Below are positions 8,146-15,416 of a DNA stretch of 20,347 nucleotides, piece after piece; within the stretch, counting starts at the first letter, position 1; every line of letters starts with the position of its first letter. The notes beneath the pieces are model-generated. The model was not told the origin of the DNA and ran no database searches. It saw only the letters and a program-made list of their open reading frames with translations. This stretch comes from an uncultured Myxococcales bacterium (GTDB lineage: Bacteria; Myxococcota_A; UBA9042; DTJE01). The position numbers and the translations under genes were made by a program. The stretch is taken from contig CALJUR010000015.1 of assembly GCA_937975765.1 (NCBI GenBank), positions 1 to 20,347 of the forward strand, written 5' to 3'.

Positions 8146-8174
8146 AGTATCCACGAGACCTTCGGAAGGGTCAA
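8146..8174 (-). promoter_or_regulatory. Sigma70-type promoter of the kinase-lipoprotein-CotH-ROK operon
   Basis: On the minus strand, TTGACC (8174-8169) and GATACT (8151-8146) are separated by exactly 17 bases: five of six and four of six matches to the consensus boxes. The -10 lies 35 nt before the TTG start at 8110. The -35 box overlaps the TGA stop of the upstream glycerate kinase gene. Confidence 0.6.
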
Positions 8175-9211
8175 TTCCTCCGGTTCCGGCGTTCCGGCCT
8201 TGCGGCCCGCTGGCGGACCGACACCACCCTGCGCCGTGCATCCAGCACCGCCACCCGGTCGCCGGGCCGCGGCGAGTCCACCCGCGGCCGCACGAACAGG
8301 TCGGGGTGCAGGGCCTTCCAGAAGTGCGTGACGAAGGCGTCCACCTGCGTGTCATCCATCCCGTCCCTGCCCGCGTCCCGCATCCGCCGCTCGGCCTCCA
8401 CGCGCCAGTCCCGCACCGTGGCGAAGTCCGGCATCCACAGCACCAGCAGGCCGTCCAGCCGGTCCCACAACGGCAGGTACCCGGCCAGCCGCCGGTTGCA
8501 CTCGCGGGCGAAATCCCGGTCGTCCCGCGTGGCGATCGGCCACGGGGCCTTGTCGATGCGCGCCTCGTCCACGGGCCGGCAGCCCACCAGCCATCCCTCC
8601 AGCCACACGACGTCGGCGGGACCGGCCGCCAGGAACCCCGCCCGGTCGCCCTCGCCGCCCTGCAGCGACTTGTCGAAGCGGGGCACGCGCGTCGCTCGGC
8701 CCGCCTGCAGGTCATCCAGCACCCGCGTCGCCTGCCCGGCGTCGTGGGTGCCCGGCGGCCCGCGCCACCGGAACCGGGGGTCCTCCTGCCGCAAGGCGAC
8801 CCGCTGGGCGAAGGGGAGGTAGAAGTCGTCGATCGACAGGGACAGGGTGGAGCACCCCAGCGCCTGCAGCAGCGGCGCCATCACGCGGGGAAGCGTCGTC
8901 TTGCCGCAGCCCTGTGCGCCCAGCACCCCCTGCACGACGGCCCGGCCCGCCCGCCGGCGCCGCGCCGCCAGGTCCAGCGCCATCGGCAGCCACAGCCGCC
9001 AGGCCGTCGTCCCCGGGAAGGGCGCCCCCGGCACCGCCTGCCTCCAGGCCGCCAGCAGGCCTTCCCCCACCCGCCTCAGCAGGTCCAGTCGCGCCGCGGT
9101 CCCGTCCTTCGCGGGCCAGGGGTCGCCCTCGAAGGCCCGCAGCGCCGCCAGGGCGTCCGCCCCGGGTTCCCCCCCCGCCGCGATCCGCTCCAGCCGGCCG
9201 TCCAGGTCCAT
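8171..9211 (-). CDS. D-glycerate 3-kinase (GLYK/Tda10-like P-loop kinase)
   Basis: A 346-residue cytoplasmic P-loop kinase. It has Walker A GAQGCGKTT (98-106), SIDDFYLP (126-133), GPPGTHD (151-157), VPRFDKSLQGGEGDR (176-190) and VVWLEGWLVG (201-210). This order (GCGKTT, DDFYL, G-x-HD, PR-x-DKS with a GDR, and EGW) is that of the plant chloroplast glycerate kinase GLYK and yeast Tda10, which convert D-glycerate plus ATP to 3-phosphoglycerate. An N-terminal helical extension of about 90 residues precedes the P-loop. ATG at 9211 follows GAAGGCGGG. The gene is divergent from the SLC1 symporter, with each having a -10-like hexamer in the 103-nt gap. It could feed glycolate or serine carbon into glycolysis, but no pathway partners are nearby. 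Confidence 0.9.
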   Translation of the reverse strand: MDLDGRLERIAAGGEPGADALAALRAFEGDPWPAKDGTAARLDLLRRVGEGLLAAWRQAVPGAPFPGTTAWRLWLPMALDLAARRRRAGRAVVQGVLGAQGCGKTTLPRVMAPLLQALGCSTLSLSIDDFYLPFAQRVALRQEDPRFRWRGPPGTHDAGQATRVLDDLQAGRATRVPRFDKSLQGGEGDRAGFLAAGPADVVWLEGWLVGCRPVDEARIDKAPWPIATRDDRDFARECNRRLAGYLPLWDRLDGLLVLWMPDFATVRDWRVEAERRMRDAGRDGMDDTQVDAFVTHFWKALHPDLFVRPRVDSPRPGDRVAVLDARRRVVSVRQRAARPERRNRRN

Positions 9212-9233
9212 CCCGCCTTCCCTCGTCCGGCCT

Positions 9234-9239
9234 ACTCTA
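9234..9239 (-). promoter_or_regulatory. Putative -10 element TAGAGT for the glycerate kinase gene
   Basis: Reading the minus strand, TAGAGT lies 22 nt before the ATG at 9211. It faces away from the TAGAAT at 9288-9293, so the two genes appear to have back-to-back promoters about 50 nt apart. Confidence 0.4.
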
Positions 9240-9287
9240 GCGCACCCGCACCCCTGCCGCCGCCACCCCTCCCGCCCAGATCCCCGC

Positions 9288-9293
9288 TAGAAT
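9288..9293 (+). promoter_or_regulatory. Putative -10 element TAGAAT for the symporter gene
   Basis: TAGAAT is 21 nt before the ATG at 9315 in an otherwise C-rich stretch. The same hexamer occurs before two other genes here. The 17-nt position upstream holds no TTGACA-like box. Confidence 0.45.
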
Positions 9294-9314
9294 CGCCTTC
9301 AACCGGAGGATCCG

Positions 9315-10625
9315 ATGGGCGGAAACGGCGAACGGAACCTGGCCCTGCGCGTGGGCATCGGCCTGCTGGCGGGGGCCGGGGCGGGGAGCGTGTGCAACCT
9401 GCTGTGGGCAGGCGAACCGGCCCTCGAGTGGTGCATCGCGCACACTACCGAGCCCGCCGGCACGATCTGGCTGCGCACCTTGATGATGGTGGTGCTGCCG
9501 CTGGTCTTCGGGTCCCTGGCGCTGGGCGTGGCCTCGCTGGGGGACCTGAGGCGCCTGGGCCGCATCGGCGGCCGCACGGTCCTGGTGTTCCTGTCGCTGA
9601 CCGCCATCTCAGTGCTGCTGGGCCTGCTGGTCGTGAACCTGCTGCAGCCCGGGACGGACATCCCGCCCGAGACGCGCGACCGGCTGGTGGCCACCTACGC
9701 CACCGAATCCGCGGCCCGGGCGCAGGCGGCGTCCGGCCTGACCCTGGGCGTCTCGACGCTGGTCAACGTGGTCCCCCGGAACCCCGTGGCCGCCATGGCG
9801 GACTTCGACCTGCTGGCCGTGATCTTCTTCGCGATGATGTTCGGCATCGGTCTGACGCGGCTGGCCCCCGCCAAGGCCGCCCCGATGACGGCCTTCCTGG
9901 AGGCCCTGGTGGGGGTCAGCACCTCCATCATCGACCTGGTGATGAAACTGGCGCCCTTCGGGGTCTTCGCGCTGATGTTCACGGTGACCGGCCGCTTCGG
10001 GTACGACCTGCTGGCGCGCCTGGGCGTATACGTGGTCGCGGTCCTGCTGGGCATGCTGCTGCAGTTCCTGGGCGTGTACCCGCTGGTCGTGCGCGTCCTG
10101 GGCCGCATGTCCCCCCGGGCCTTCCTGCGGGGCGCCCGCACGATCCTGCTGACCGCCTTCAGCACCAGCAGCAGCAACGCCACGCTGCCCACCACGCTGC
10201 AGGTCACGGAACGCGAACTGGGCGTGTCGAAGGAGGTCTGCGGCTTCGTGCTGCCGCTGGGCGCCACCCTGAACATGAACGGCACGGCCCTGTTCGAGGG
10301 GGTGACGGTGCTGTTCATCGCGCAGGTCTTCGGCGTTCCCCTGGACCTGTCGGCCCAGGCGATGCTGCTGGTGATCTGCGTCATTTCGGCCGTGGGCGCC
10401 GCCGGGACGCCCAGTTCGTCCATCCCGCTGCTGGTGGTGATCCTGCAGTCCCTGGGGATTCCCGGCGAGGGCATCGCCATCGTGCTGGGCGTGGACCGCG
10501 TGCTGGACATGTGCCGCACCACCCTGAACGTCACGGGCGACGTCGTCACGGCGGTCGTCGTCCAGCGACTGGAGGGCCGTTCCGGCGTTTCCCCGGCCTC
10601 GCCAGCGGTGCCTCCGGCAGGCTAG
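9315..10625 (+). CDS. Dicarboxylate/amino acid:cation symporter (SLC1/DAACS family)
   Basis: A 436-residue inner-membrane secondary transporter of the GltP/GltPh type, with eight transmembrane helices and two re-entrant hairpins expected. Hairpin 1 carries the serine-rich AFSTSSSNATLP (281-292). Helix 7 has LNMNGTALFEG (319-329). Hairpin 2 is GAAGTPSSSIPL (361-372). Helix 8 reads DMCRTTLNVTGD (398-409), aligning with the GltPh substrate and sodium residues D394, R397, T398, N401 and D405. Retention of the Arg (R401) predicts an acidic substrate such as aspartate, glutamate or a C4-dicarboxylate. One oddity is N322 where most members have Asp (NMDGT). ATG at 9315 follows CGGAGGA at close spacing. 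The tail after about residue 420 is short and Pro/Ala-rich. Confidence 0.94.
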   Translation: MGGNGERNLALRVGIGLLAGAGAGSVCNLLWAGEPALEWCIAHTTEPAGTIWLRTLMMVVLPLVFGSLALGVASLGDLRRLGRIGGRTVLVFLSLTAISVLLGLLVVNLLQPGTDIPPETRDRLVATYATESAARAQAASGLTLGVSTLVNVVPRNPVAAMADFDLLAVIFFAMMFGIGLTRLAPAKAAPMTAFLEALVGVSTSIIDLVMKLAPFGVFALMFTVTGRFGYDLLARLGVYVVAVLLGMLLQFLGVYPLVVRVLGRMSPRAFLRGARTILLTAFSTSSSNATLPTTLQVTERELGVSKEVCGFVLPLGATLNMNGTALFEGVTVLFIAQVFGVPLDLSAQAMLLVICVISAVGAAGTPSSSIPLLVVILQSLGIPGEGIAIVLGVDRVLDMCRTTLNVTGDVVTAVVVQRLEGRSGVSPASPAVPPAG

Positions 10626-10628
10626 AAT
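10623..10628 (+). promoter_or_regulatory. Putative -10 element TAGAAT overlapping the symporter stop codon
   Basis: The first three bases of TAGAAT are the TAG stop of the upstream symporter gene. It lies 31 nt before the ATG at 10660. The following gene may therefore have its own promoter in addition to read-through. Confidence 0.4.
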
Positions 10629-10659
10629 TCCTGCCGCCCCCTTCCCGAAGGCGGAATCC

Positions 10660-13416
10660 ATGAAGGCCTGCCGGTTCCTGTGCGCGATCCTGCCCTGCCT
10701 GGCGGTGTCCTGGGGCTGCGGCGACGGCGGGGCCCGGCCGTCCCGGGCCCTCCGGGCCGGGGGCGCCAGCACCGTCGCGATCGTCGTGCCACCGGATGCC
10801 CCCGACGCCCTGGCGATGGCCGCGGAGGACCTGCGGGAGGTCGCGATGCGCCGCGCGGGCGCGACGTCGGCCCCGGCCGTGATCCGTGCCGGCGGCGCCA
10901 CGTACGACCCGGGGGACGCCGCCGCGACGATCGTCGTGCTGGCGGGCGTGCGGCCGGCGGGGGCGGCGGCGCTGGCCTTCCCGGTGGCGCAGGGCCGGGG
11001 CGACGCCCGGACGGACCAGGGGTACGTCGTCGCCGAGGAGGCGCGCGGCGGCCGGTTGGTGCTGCGGGTCGAGTCCCCGACGGCCCTGGGCACCGCCTAC
11101 GGCCTGTACGAGGTCGCGTACCGCCTGGGCGCCGCCTGGTTCCACCCCGAGGACGACGCCTTCGTGCCCGCGGACCCCGCCGCCACACTGCCGCCCGACT
11201 TCCGGGCCCCCGTGTCGTCGCTGCCGGCGATGGAACTTCGCGGCTGCCACCAGCACACCCAGCACCCGATCCCGTTCTCGGACTTCCTGCTGCGCCCGAA
11301 CGAGGCGTGGCGCCCCTACCTGGCCCGCTACTTCCGCTGGCAACTGCGCAACCGCCAGGACGGCTTCCAGTGGCACATGCTGGCCACCGTGGACCTGGCC
11401 TCCTGGCGCGACCACGCCCGCTGGGTGACGGACGAGGCCCACCGGCACGGCGTCCGTCCCGGCATGGTGATCGCCTTCGCCGACAAGCAGCAGAACGGCT
11501 TCCGGCTGATCCAGGACCTGGGCGAGGGCCTGGGGTCCGAGGCGCGCCTGGCGCACCAGCGGCAGCAGGTGCGGCAGGGCCTGGACGCGCTGTGGGCGAT
11601 GGACCTGGGCCTGGACTACCTGCACGTGTCGTTCGCCACCTCCGAGATGACCACCGTGTCCGACGCCGAGGTGCTGGGCTGGTTCGACGAACTGGCCGGC
11701 TGGGCGAAGGACCGTCCCGACGGCCCGCGCCTGTTCGCGCACCTGCACATCCCCGGCCAACTGTACGCCGAGGACGGGCAGACGCTGTTCTACCACCTGC
11801 CGCTGCGGGCCGACCCGTCGATCGGGCTGATGGTCCACACCACGATGTTCTACGACCTGCATCACCCCGCGACCGTCTATGGAAACACCGACTTCCACCA
11901 CGCGCAGGTCCCGTTCGTGCAGGGGCGCGGCACCCGGGCGCTGGCGTACTTCCCCGAGACGGCCTGGTGGCTGGGCTTCGACAACAACCTGCCGCTGTTC
12001 CTGCCGATCACCGGGTACGCCCGCGGGTATGACCTGGGCACCGTGCTGCCCGGGCTGATGCAGGGGACGCCGCTGTTCGGGCACGTCACCTTCACGACCG
12101 GCATCGAGTGGGGATACTGGATGTACGACCACTTCCTGGCCCGGGCGGCGTGGGACCCGTCCTGCTCGTGGGACCGCTACGTCGCGGACGCGGGCGCCCT
12201 GTTCGGGTCCGCCGGTCCGGCCGCGGTGCAGGCGATCCGCGCCGTCACCGACCGGCAGGTCGCGGACTTCTTCGGCGACAACCCCCGGATCTTCTACTAC
12301 CTGGCCGGCGAGTCGCAGAACGACGAACTGGGGGCCCCGTCGGGCCTGGTGGGCCGCCCGGTGAAGCTGCCCTTCTGGGACGTCTTCCATCACGACGACG
12401 AGGCGTTCGCCGCGTGGAAGGCCCGCGACTACGACTCGCTGGTCGCGATGCGGGACGCGTACGACGGCATCGCCGCGACGCTGGCCGTGGCCGACCCGGG
12501 CACGTCCGCGGACGCGGCGACGGCCGACCGGTTCTTCGAACTGGCGTCCGCGGTGCAGGTCCTGGCCTGGCGCGCCGGGCACGCGGCGCTGCTGTACGGG
12601 GCCGTGGCGGACGCCCGCGCCGGCGCCTTCGACGACGCGTACGCGAAACTGGACGCGGCCCGCGGGATCACGGACCTCGTGCGGCAGCGCGTCGCGCAGG
12701 TGGAGGCCCGCGTCTACCGCTACCCGCTGGAACTGTGCGCGCAGCAGAAGCCGGAGTCCCCGACCGCCTACCCGTTCGGCGACCTGTACGAGACGCGCAC
12801 CGCCCACTTCTGGGCCCGGCGGGACGACCAGTTGCAGTCCCTGCTGGACGTCGCGTCGGGGAAGGTGCCCGAGGCCTTCCCGGAGGGGTTCGACACGGTG
12901 TGGGCCACGGACGCTTCCGCGACCGAGATGATCGAGCCCGAGGTGGACGAGGGGGTGAAGTCGCTGCTGGCGTCCTACGTCCCGTCGCTGCTGCTGGCGC
13001 GCGCCGCCGCGTCGGACGGGCAGGTCCCGCTGTCGGTCGCCGAGGATCTGAACGGCAACGGCCTGCCGGACCCGGGCGCGTCGGTGTCGGGCCTGGTCGC
13101 GGAGGGCGCGGACCCGTGGGCCTTCCCGTTCACGGTGCTGCCGCTGGCGATCGGCGACTCGGCGAACCCGCTGGGGACCCTGAACCTGCGGGACGGCACG
13201 GCGACGGTTGTCCTGGAGGACGGCGCCCCGAAGTCCCTGGAACTGGCCGCCCGCGTGCCGTTCCGGGACCTGCTGGACGCGCTGGAATCGACGGGCATGT
13301 TCGACCAGCAGACCGGCTGGGAGATGGTCGCGCCGCTGTTCGGCATCGACCCCGCCGCCGATCCCCGCCCCGAGGACTTCCCGATGCGGTTCCAGGCGCC
13401 GTTGTCGCCGCAGTAG
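10660..13416 (+). CDS. Large exported (probable lipo-)protein with GH67 N-terminal-like domain
   Basis: A 918-residue protein. Signal peptide CRFLCAILPCLAVSWGC ends at C20; the lipobox VSWGC is atypical because of Trp at -2, so lipidation is likely but not certain. Residues ~35-180 resemble the alpha/beta carbohydrate-associated domain in front of GH67 alpha-glucuronidases and some GH20 enzymes (TALGTAYGLYEVAYRLGAAW, then FHPEDD). The following ~450 residues are rich in Trp, His and aromatics (FQWHML, HTTMFYDLHHP, EWGYWMYDHF) and fit a TIM-barrel hydrolase, but I cannot assign catalytic acids. Near the C-terminus EDLNGNGLPDPG looks like a calcium-binding loop. ATG at 10660 follows AAGGCGG. 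It ends 21 nt from the convergent phosphoesterase gene. A sugar-polymer target is inferred, not shown. Confidence 0.85.
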   Translation: MKACRFLCAILPCLAVSWGCGDGGARPSRALRAGGASTVAIVVPPDAPDALAMAAEDLREVAMRRAGATSAPAVIRAGGATYDPGDAAATIVVLAGVRPAGAAALAFPVAQGRGDARTDQGYVVAEEARGGRLVLRVESPTALGTAYGLYEVAYRLGAAWFHPEDDAFVPADPAATLPPDFRAPVSSLPAMELRGCHQHTQHPIPFSDFLLRPNEAWRPYLARYFRWQLRNRQDGFQWHMLATVDLASWRDHARWVTDEAHRHGVRPGMVIAFADKQQNGFRLIQDLGEGLGSEARLAHQRQQVRQGLDALWAMDLGLDYLHVSFATSEMTTVSDAEVLGWFDELAGWAKDRPDGPRLFAHLHIPGQLYAEDGQTLFYHLPLRADPSIGLMVHTTMFYDLHHPATVYGNTDFHHAQVPFVQGRGTRALAYFPETAWWLGFDNNLPLFLPITGYARGYDLGTVLPGLMQGTPLFGHVTFTTGIEWGYWMYDHFLARAAWDPSCSWDRYVADAGALFGSAGPAAVQAIRAVTDRQVADFFGDNPRIFYYLAGESQNDELGAPSGLVGRPVKLPFWDVFHHDDEAFAAWKARDYDSLVAMRDAYDGIAATLAVADPGTSADAATADRFFELASAVQVLAWRAGHAALLYGAVADARAGAFDDAYAKLDAARGITDLVRQRVAQVEARVYRYPLELCAQQKPESPTAYPFGDLYETRTAHFWARRDDQLQSLLDVASGKVPEAFPEGFDTVWATDASATEMIEPEVDEGVKSLLASYVPSLLLARAAASDGQVPLSVAEDLNGNGLPDPGASVSGLVAEGADPWAFPFTVLPLAIGDSANPLGTLNLRDGTATVVLEDGAPKSLELAARVPFRDLLDALESTGMFDQQTGWEMVAPLFGIDPAADPRPEDFPMRFQAPLSPQ

Positions 13417-13437
13417 GGCCGCCGGTCCTCGCGATGC

Positions 13438-15240
13438 CTACCTTCCAGGGACCGCGCAGTTCCTCCCCTCGGCCGTGTCGAACAGCCCGCTGGACACGTT
13501 GCCGCCCCCCTCGACCGTGGCGGTAGGCACCAGGACCTGGCTGCGGATGTCCCCGCTGAGGTGGACCGTCTCGGGCAGCATCGCCACCATGTCGATGATC
13601 GACTGCATCCCGAAGCCGACGATCTGGAAGTCGCACCGGTACTGGATGCCCGCGTAGATCCCGTCCACGGCGGCCGTGTCCAGCGCCTGCGGGCAGGCCG
13701 GCAGGCCGTTCGCGCCGGGCGTCGGGCAGCCGTCCGTCGTCCCCTTGCAGTACTCGCCGACCAGGATCTCCTTCAGGTCCATCAGGGTCGGGTCGCGCAG
13801 CAGCGTCGCGGTCACGATCCCGTCGGCGATGATCGGGACGCCGTTGCCGTCGTTGCCGATCTTGCCCGCCACATCGAGGTCCCGGATCTCCAGGACGGCC
13901 TGCCAGGAGGGATCGACCGGGTCGTCGCCGACAGCCGTCAGGAACGGGATCAACTGGGCCGAGACGTGGACGGGCCCGCCCTCGAAGCAGGGAATGCCCT
14001 CCCGGTAGACCAGGTCCAGCGCCTCGCACGGGGAGCCGTCCACGTAGGTCAGGAAGCCGTCGGTCTCCCACCTCGAGGCGATCGTCAGGCGCGTCGCGAA
14101 CCCGGCGCCGTCGGTGTAGCGGTCGACCGCCAGCACGAACGGGATGTTCGACAGGCCCGAACCCAGCATCTCGCCGATGCCGGACGCGTCCGAGACGCCG
14201 TTCTCGATCACCAGTTGCTGGACGGTGCCGGCGCCGGCCTCGGGCGTCGCGACGGTGCTCTCGCCCGCGGCGCACTCGAACTGGGGCAGCACGGGGAAGG
14301 GGATCGCGGCCTCGTTCAGCAGGGTCACCGTGTCGCTGGCGATGTCGTACTCGACCTCGTAGTACTGGTCCGCCCCGCCGCTGAAGTTCTGGACGATGTA
14401 GAACGGCGTGTCGCAGTAAGTCGCCTTCCAGAAGTAGTGCATGTGGCCCGTGAAGATCCCCTTGACCGTGCCCGGGTACTGGGACAGCACGTCGCACAGG
14501 GTCGTGTCGTCCGGCATGGGGGCCAGCATCGTCGGCGGGTGGTGGAAGAACAGGAAGGACGGCTTGCCGGTCGAGAGTTGCGTCCGCAGCCAGTCCATCT
14601 GGGCCTCCGAAAAGCGCCCCATCAGGCCGTGCGTCTCGCCCCAGGTCCCCTCCTCCATCGAGTCCATCACGATCATCCGGACGCCGTTGACCTCGCGCAC
14701 GAAGTCCATCGGCATCCCCATCGCCGCGGAGAACGCGGCCCGCCGGGCGGCGCCGTCGGAGGTCGTGACCGGGACGTCGCCGAAGTAGTCGTAGAACTCG
14801 TGGTTGCCGATGCTGGCGACCCACGGCATCCGCAGGCCGTCCAGGACATCGACGTACCAGGACATCGGGCTGTGTGCCGGGTCGGCATGCCACGCGGGCA
14901 GGACGTGGTCGAAGTTGTCCCCGCTGAAGACCGCCAGGTCGAAGTCCCCGGGGAGGGCGTTCAGCAGGTCCACGCGCGGCTGGAGCCTGGCATCGTCGCG
15001 GGCCTCGCCCTCCTCGACGCGGTAGTGCAGGTCCGAGACGTGCAGGAAGCGGACCGTCGAGGGCGGGGGGACGACGGCGTCGCTGACGGCATCGGTCGCG
15101 TCGTCGGGCAGGGCATCCGTCGTCCCGTCCGTGACCGGCACGTCCGCGGTCCCGCTGTCCGTCCCGTCCGGGTTGCCGCCGTCGCACCCCGCGGCGATCC
15201 CGGCCGCGAGAACCGCCATCCACATCGTCCAGCGCCTCAT
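13438..15240 (-). CDS. Calcineurin-like metallophosphoesterase lipoprotein
   Basis: A 600-residue protein. Start: ATG at 15240, preceded by AGGAGG at good spacing; it yields a signal peptide with lipobox AAGC (C19) and an Asp/Thr/Val linker to about residue 58. The metallophosphoesterase core has all five signatures: SDLH (69-72), GDN (107-109), GNHE (145-148), FFHHP (231-235) and GHMH (265-268), which bind two metal ions. Residues ~300-600 form an extra Cys-containing domain I do not recognise, perhaps a beta-rich substrate-recognition or surface domain. Asp follows the lipid Cys, which in E. coli would favour inner-membrane retention; whether that rule applies here is uncertain. Substrate is unknown (phosphomonoester, nucleotide or phospholipid headgroup possible). 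An upstream in-frame extension to 15729 is not coding. Confidence 0.92.
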   Translation of the reverse strand: MRRWTMWMAVLAAGIAAGCDGGNPDGTDSGTADVPVTDGTTDALPDDATDAVSDAVVPPPSTVRFLHVSDLHYRVEEGEARDDARLQPRVDLLNALPGDFDLAVFSGDNFDHVLPAWHADPAHSPMSWYVDVLDGLRMPWVASIGNHEFYDYFGDVPVTTSDGAARRAAFSAAMGMPMDFVREVNGVRMIVMDSMEEGTWGETHGLMGRFSEAQMDWLRTQLSTGKPSFLFFHHPPTMLAPMPDDTTLCDVLSQYPGTVKGIFTGHMHYFWKATYCDTPFYIVQNFSGGADQYYEVEYDIASDTVTLLNEAAIPFPVLPQFECAAGESTVATPEAGAGTVQQLVIENGVSDASGIGEMLGSGLSNIPFVLAVDRYTDGAGFATRLTIASRWETDGFLTYVDGSPCEALDLVYREGIPCFEGGPVHVSAQLIPFLTAVGDDPVDPSWQAVLEIRDLDVAGKIGNDGNGVPIIADGIVTATLLRDPTLMDLKEILVGEYCKGTTDGCPTPGANGLPACPQALDTAAVDGIYAGIQYRCDFQIVGFGMQSIIDMVAMLPETVHLSGDIRSQVLVPTATVEGGGNVSSGLFDTAEGRNCAVPGR

Positions 15241-15310
15241 CGATCCCTCCTGCAACATCCCGAACCGGTTCCCGCTTCGACGCCGGCAGTCCCCTGGCCG
15301 ACGGGGAAAA

Positions 15311-15316
15311 ATGATA
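15311..15316 (-). promoter_or_regulatory. Putative -10 element TATCAT for the phosphoesterase gene
   Basis: On the minus strand TATCAT is followed by a T-run, 70 nt before the ATG at 15240. The 176-nt gap (15241-15416) between this gene and the B12 protein is the AT-richest gap of the right half apart from the end of the window. No TTGACA-like -35 is visible. Confidence 0.4.
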
Positions 15317-15416
15317 CCCGGAGGACCGGATTCGCGGATCGGCGTCCACGGGAAAAACCGTTCGCCGGAAGATCGAATGAGTGCGGTGCGCGGGATCGAC
15401 CCGGGCTCCCCGCCCC

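Noticed and set aside
5837..10663. A 1608-codon open frame on the plus strand
   Set aside because: It runs antisense to the kinase and glycerate kinase genes and out of frame with the symporter. It is Arg/Pro/Gly/His-rich without any domain, a typical shadow in GC-rich DNA.
15345..15380. Possible terminator after the B12 gene (T-run at 15351-15357 on the minus strand)
   Set aside because: Only a 3-4 bp stem can be drawn before the T-run, not enough for an intrinsic terminator.
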